This document shows, piece by piece, positions 28,954 through 32,907 of a stretch of DNA of 32,907 nucleotides. Source of the DNA: Reclinomonas americana ATCC 50394 (Eukaryota; Jakobida; Jakobea; Jakobida); contig PS015490.1 in the NCBI GenBank assembly GCA_048213135.1, forward strand, positions 63,228 through 96,134, in the 5' to 3' direction. Every line of letters starts with the position of its first letter. The first letter of the stretch is position 1. The notes beneath the pieces were generated by a model, which had not been told where the DNA came from, did no database searches, and saw nothing but the letters and a program-made list of their open reading frames with translations. Both the position numbers and the translations under genes were made by a program.

Positions 28954-31900
28954 ATGGTGGCCGCCGATAACAAGTGGACTGTGTCTGTGTCGCTAGCGCT
29001 GCTGGTGCTGGTGGTGTTTGCGATGTCGCTGCACGCGACTGCGTCGGCGGCTGTCTGTTGCGTGGTTTGGGGGTGAGAAGTGTGGTCGCCAAAAGAAGCA
29101 TCGTACGAGCAATCGCCACCAAGTATCGTGTGCTTTTCCCTTCTAGAGTATAGATTCATGTTAATAAGAGTAAGAGAGAGCGGGAGAAGTGTAGAAAGAG
29201 GGGAGTGAGAGAGTGAGAGAGTGAGAGAGAAAACGTTTGTGGTAAGTCTCATGCCTTATCATAGTTCCTGTATTCCATGTTGATTTGTTGTGAAGACAGT
29301 ATACGCGCGCGTGTAGTGACAACCTCTAAATCGTTTGCCTGGTGATTTCGCAGCCACCTCGTCTGCCAACGTTAACACTGCCGCCACCGCTGCAGCTCGG
29401 GGACAGAAAAGCGTTCATACCCAAGGCTCTCTGATTGGCGGCGTCTATGGTGAGTTGTTCTGCTCTGATCATATGGCTCATTACAGCATTCACTGTGTGC
29501 GCTCTGCTGGTGCATGCAGGTGCCGATTGCACCGCCGACCCTCACGAGTCGAAACGTATCTGGTGGTCAGTCGCCTCGAACGATGACGGCAGCAAGTTGG
29601 TGGCCGTGGTCGAATTCGGTCGCATCTACACCTCCACCGACTCTGGCGCGACGTGGACGCCTCGTGAGTCCGATCGGTACTGGGTCAGTGTGGCCTCTAG
29701 CACCGATGGCAGCAAGCTGGTGGCCGCCGTCTTCTGTGGCGGGCAGCTATACACCTCGGTCGACTCCGGGGCAACGTGGACTCCACACGCTACAGTGCAA
29801 GCGTGGTCGGCGGTGGCCTCCAGCGCCGACGGCTCGAAGCTGGTGGCCGCGGCCTACAGCGACTTCATCTACACCTCCACCGATTCCGGCGAGACATGGA
29901 CGGCACACGATTCAGTTCGACTGTGGATAGCTGTGGCCTCCAGTGCCGATGGCACCAAATTGGTGGCCGCTGTGCGCGACGGTCAGATCTACACTTCGGC
30001 CAACGCCGGCGCGACGTGGATGGCACGAGACACGAATCGACCGTGGGTGGCAGTGGCGTCGAGCAGTGATGGCGTGAAGCTTGTGGCGGTGGCTCTTAGC
30101 GGCCAGATTTACACGTCCGCCGACTCTGGTGCGACGTGGACGGCCCGCGAATCGGCACGTCTGTGGCGTTCGGTGGCCTCAAATAGCGACGGAACGCGGC
30201 TGGTGGCTGTTGCCGGTCACGACAAGCTGTACACGTCGAGTGACTCTGGCGCTACCTGGACACCTCGCGACTCGAACCGCAACTGGTTTGCCGTGGCCTC
30301 CAACGCCGATGGTACGAAGGTGGTGGGCGCTGAGTACGACGGTCGCATCTACATCTTCGACCTCAGCGCATGTGCGCCGTGCTCGGGCTATGGTACGCTC
30401 AACCCGAGCGACAACACTTGTCAGTGCACCATGGGCGACTGTCCGGCTGGCTCGTACCAGTCAGCTGCCTGCTCATCTACTGCCGATCGGGTGTGCACTC
30501 TTTGTTCCACTGGCACCTGTCCGGCTGGCTCGTACCAATCAGCTGCCTGCTCATCTACTGCCAATCGGGTGTGCACTCTTTGTTCCACTGGCAGCTGTCC
30601 GGCTGGCTCGTACCAGTCGGCCGCTTGCTCCTCAACAGCAGATCGTGTTTGCCGGTCGCTGACTGTGTGCGGTGTCGGCGAGGTTGAGTTGCAGGCCCCG
30701 ACGGCCACCACCGATCGAATATGGTGCGTATCACGTGATCACTGCTCATCCATGTTCTTGGTCTTTCTTGCTCGAGTTGGTCTTGACCATTTTCCTTTCC
30801 TCTCTTTATATGCACGATTATTATATTAGTTCTGCTCCGTTTGGCACTGTGTCTGGCACAGTGGTGGACTTGGTCAACGGTCTTCCAGTTGCGAACGTGG
30901 TGGTTTCCATTGAGGGCGTGGAACCGCAGATGACCGGTGCCGCCGGCGCGTTCGTAATCAGTAACGTGCCGGTGGCAGAGAGCACGGTGGTGCGTGCATC
31001 GTCGGTCGGGTACATCGATGCATTCCGCACCGTGTCGGTGGTGGCGGGTACTATCACGACGACTGAAATTCGCTTGCCGACGGCCGGTACGCCCTTTGCC
31101 ATCGACTCCAGTGGCGGCACTCTGGCGAGTAGTGACGGCACGTCGAGCAGCACGCAAGTCATCGTCTCGATGCCGGCATTCGCATTTGTTGATTCGGCCA
31201 CGGGCGAGCCGCTTACCGACCTCGACACCAACCCAGTGACGATTGAGTTCTCGGACTTCACCTTCTCCTCGTCGAGCGACGTGTTGGCGCTTCCTGGCCT
31301 ACTGATCGGTCGAACGGTCAACAACGACGTGGCACCGCTTGAGAGCATTGGCTTCTTTGTGGCAACCATCTCTCCTCGAAACGACGGCATTGTTCCCCAG
31401 CTGGATCCGGCGAAGGGTGTCATCATCTCCATCCCCCAGCCACCGTCGCTGATTGGTGTGGAGGCAATCTCGTTGTGGTATTTTGCTACCGATCTCGGCA
31501 TCTGGGTGGAGGACGGCGTGGCTGAGTTGCAAGCAGGAGGTGCTGGGGTCCAGAGTGCTTATGTCGGAAGGTGTGTGTGTGTGAGAGTGAGAGAGACAGT
31601 GTGTGCGTGTGAGTGTGTGAGTGTGTGAGTGTGTGTGTGAGTGTGCGTGTGTGCGTGCGAAGAGCGAGGAACCTCATGAGCTCACTCTGCGACTGTTGAC
31701 GCACAGCGTGTATCACTTTTCGTATTGGAACTTTGCCCGCGTGTTCGTGCCAGCCTACATCACTGGGCTTGTGCTGTCGAGTAATGGGTTACCGCTTGCT
31801 GGTTCCACTGTCTACTACTCTGGTGTCAGCTACGTTGGCACCATTTCTGTGTTGACTTCTGATGACGGCTTGTTCAAATTGCTTGTCAAGGGCGGTGGCG

Positions 31901-32907
31901 AGTTTGTTACCATCGGTGCCTCGTATCGAAATGTCAGTGTTACAGGCACGGATTCGCTTGTTACTCCAGCGCCCGGAGAGACGACCGACATTGGCTCCTT
32001 GGTCATCGACGTACTCGGGCCGTTCCCGCTGACGGTGGTGCTGTCGTGGACGAATGACGCCACGATTGCCGACTTGGACGGCTATCTCGCTGATCCGTTC
32101 GACAACTACGTGGTGGGTGCCCCTTTCACCAAGAGACTGCAGCTCGCGTCTGTCGCCTCGACAGCTTCATCGGTTCTGGCGACTCGTGGTGACCTTGCCA
32201 CCGCCGGCGACAGTGCCGTTGGTCCAGCTGTTGGTCTCGGCGCTGTCAACTCTTCACCGTTCGTCAGCCTTGACCAAGATGTTACTGCCGCTGGTGCCGT
32301 GGAGACAATCACGGTGACGCGACTGAGCCCGAGCGCAACGTATACGTACTGCGTGACTGTGGTGCCGCGGAGTGACGGTTCGACTGCGCCGCTGGAGGCT
32401 TCCGGCGCATCAGTGCTGTACGTTGGCGAGGAAGGACGAGTACAGCGACTGACGGTACCGACCGACAACCCCAACAGGCACATTTGGTGGCGTGTTCTGC
32501 AGGTGACGGCTGATGAGGAGGGGCGGCAGATAGCATCGACGTTGTTCCTGAACCAGTTGGTTGAATCGTGTGCACCAGATATTCAGCTGTGCCAGGCATA
32601 TGCATCCGTCGCGTGCTCCGGCAATGGAGCGTGCAAGAGCGACGGTACTTGTCAGTGCACAGGGGACTACACCAATGCCAGCTGCAACTGCAGTCCCAGC
32701 ACCACGTGCTCTGGTAACGGAACGTGCAAGAGTGACGGCACGTGCCAGTGTACTGGCGACTACACCAATGCCAGCTGCAACTGCAGTCCGACTGTGACAT
32801 GCTCTGGAAACGGAATGTGCAAGAGTGACGGCACGTGTCAGTGCAACGCCAACTATTACGGTGCATCGTGCAACGTGAACTGTGTGGCAGCCACCACGTG
32901 TTCTGGA
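28954..32907 (+). CDS. Large secreted propeller/Cys-rich/EGF mosaic protein, partial
   Basis: Exons 28954-29056, 29354-29449, 29520-30723, 30830-31570 and 31707 to the window end give 1,115 residues so far, with all phases consistent; the 3' end is missing. A signal peptide (VSLALLVLVVFAMSLHATASA) opens it. Residues ~76-349 hold seven ~40-residue blades of the form W-x-x-VASS-DG-KLVA...IYTS-DSGATWT: sialidase/BNR Asp-box repeats closing a seven-bladed propeller. Three near-identical Cys-rich units (CPAGSYQSAACSS) follow (350-467). Next come a carboxypeptidase-regulatory-like fold (SGTVVDLVNGLPVANVVVSI), a region resembling CILP/FAM171 (GGTLASSDG ... ISLWYFATDLGIWVEDG), a second such pair starting YITGLVLSSNGLPLAGSTV with an LSWTNDATIADLDGYL motif, and EGF-like repeats (CSGNGTCKSDGTCQC) at the edge. 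A cell-surface or matrix role is inferred. Confidence 0.8.
29554..30350 (+). repeat. Seven ~120-bp Asp-box (BNR) coding repeats
   Basis: The DNA repeats with a period of about 120 bp, each unit encoding one propeller blade. Six units keep the Asp-box S-x-D-S-G-x-T-W (one varies to N-A-G-A-T-W). The seventh ends degenerately in IYIFDLSAC, where the propeller stops and the Cys-rich region begins. Confidence 0.9.
30440..30660 (+). repeat. Three 78-bp near-identical Cys-rich coding repeats
   Basis: Units start at 30440, 30518 and 30596 and encode CPAGSYQSAACSSTADRVC plus a TLCSTG linker. The first two differ at only a few bases, including silent sites, pointing to recent duplication or conversion. 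Cysteine spacing resembles TNFR/ephrin-receptor-type small Cys-rich modules. Confidence 0.9.
31571..31665 (+). repeat. (GT)n/(GA)n microsatellite in intron
   Basis: Alternating GT, GAGA and GTGAGT-like repeats start at the donor (GTGTGTGTGT) and fill most of the 136-nt intron 31571-31706 of the mosaic protein gene. Many GTGAGT-like words are present, so the exact donor is set by phase: AG|GT at 31570/31571 with C at 31707. Confidence 0.8.
32611..32907 (+). repeat. EGF-like coding repeats, ~93-bp period
   Basis: Units start near 32614, 32707, 32800 and 32899 and encode C-S-G-N-G-x-C-K-S-D-G-T-C-Q-C followed by a C-N-C or C-N spacer. This six-cysteine spacing is EGF/tenascin-like. The array runs off the right edge, so the total number is unknown. 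Confidence 0.85.

Noticed and set aside
1-32907. tRNA, rRNA, transposon or viral insertion
   Set aside because: No cloverleaf arms, rRNA core motifs, transposase or reverse-transcriptase motifs, or terminal repeats were recognised on either strand. Short or diverged elements could still be missed by eye.

Overview
The window is nuclear DNA from a compact, intron-dense, GC-rich unicellular eukaryote. Nearly every gene is split by short introns (mostly 38-110 nt), genes sit on both strands only tens to hundreds of bases apart, third codon positions are G/C-rich, and (GA/CT)n, (GT)n and polypyrimidine tracts fill introns and intergenic gaps. No prokaryotic, viral, transposon, tRNA or rRNA signature was seen. 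The gene content (site-1 protease, aspartyl aminopeptidase, RPP38, C1D, an XK-like membrane protein, a secreted beta-propeller/EGF mosaic) fits a free-living flagellate-type protist; the species cannot be named from sequence alone. Exon models were built by hand from reading frame, splice phase and family conservation. In every model the exon lengths sum to a multiple of three, except the two genes cut by the window edges.

Layout. 1-1001 (-): 5' part of an M18 aspartyl aminopeptidase, running off the left edge. 1065-3610 (+): XK-related-like multi-pass membrane protein, head-to-head with it (63 bp between start codons). 3837-9361 (-): 1,718-residue disordered/coiled-coil protein. About 9974-12105 (+): WD40/TolB-like beta-propeller with an uncertain N-terminus. 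12500-14941 (+): unrecognised protein with two predicted membrane helices near its C-terminus. 15151-15841 (+): small tentative gene overlapping a coding-like antisense ORF. 16115-16908 (-): RNase P/MRP subunit RPP38-like. 16991-17509 (-): small membrane protein. 17510-18248: polypyrimidine tract. 18249-20100 (-): multi-pass membrane protein, perhaps transporter-like. 20156-26303 (-): 18-exon site-1 protease (S1P/MBTPS1). 26672-27372 (+): C1D exosome cofactor, head-to-head with S1P. 27427-28425 (-): unrecognised acidic protein, tail-to-tail with C1D. 28954 to right edge (+): large secreted mosaic protein (signal peptide, seven-blade Asp-box propeller, Cys-rich repeats, carboxypeptidase-regulatory and CILP/FAM171-like domains, EGF-like repeats).

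The genes do not form one pathway. Loose themes are RNA processing (RPP38, C1D), proteolysis and peptide turnover (S1P, aspartyl aminopeptidase) and membrane or surface biology (XK-like, two other multi-pass proteins, the mosaic protein). The most unusual signal is in the splicing code. Besides GTGAG and GTGCG donors, at least eleven introns start with GTTGCG, and two more start with GTTTGCG and GTTATTTGCG, as if a GCG block may sit at a variable distance from the invariant GT. Several of these junctions are fixed by protein homology (C1D, S1P, aminopeptidase).
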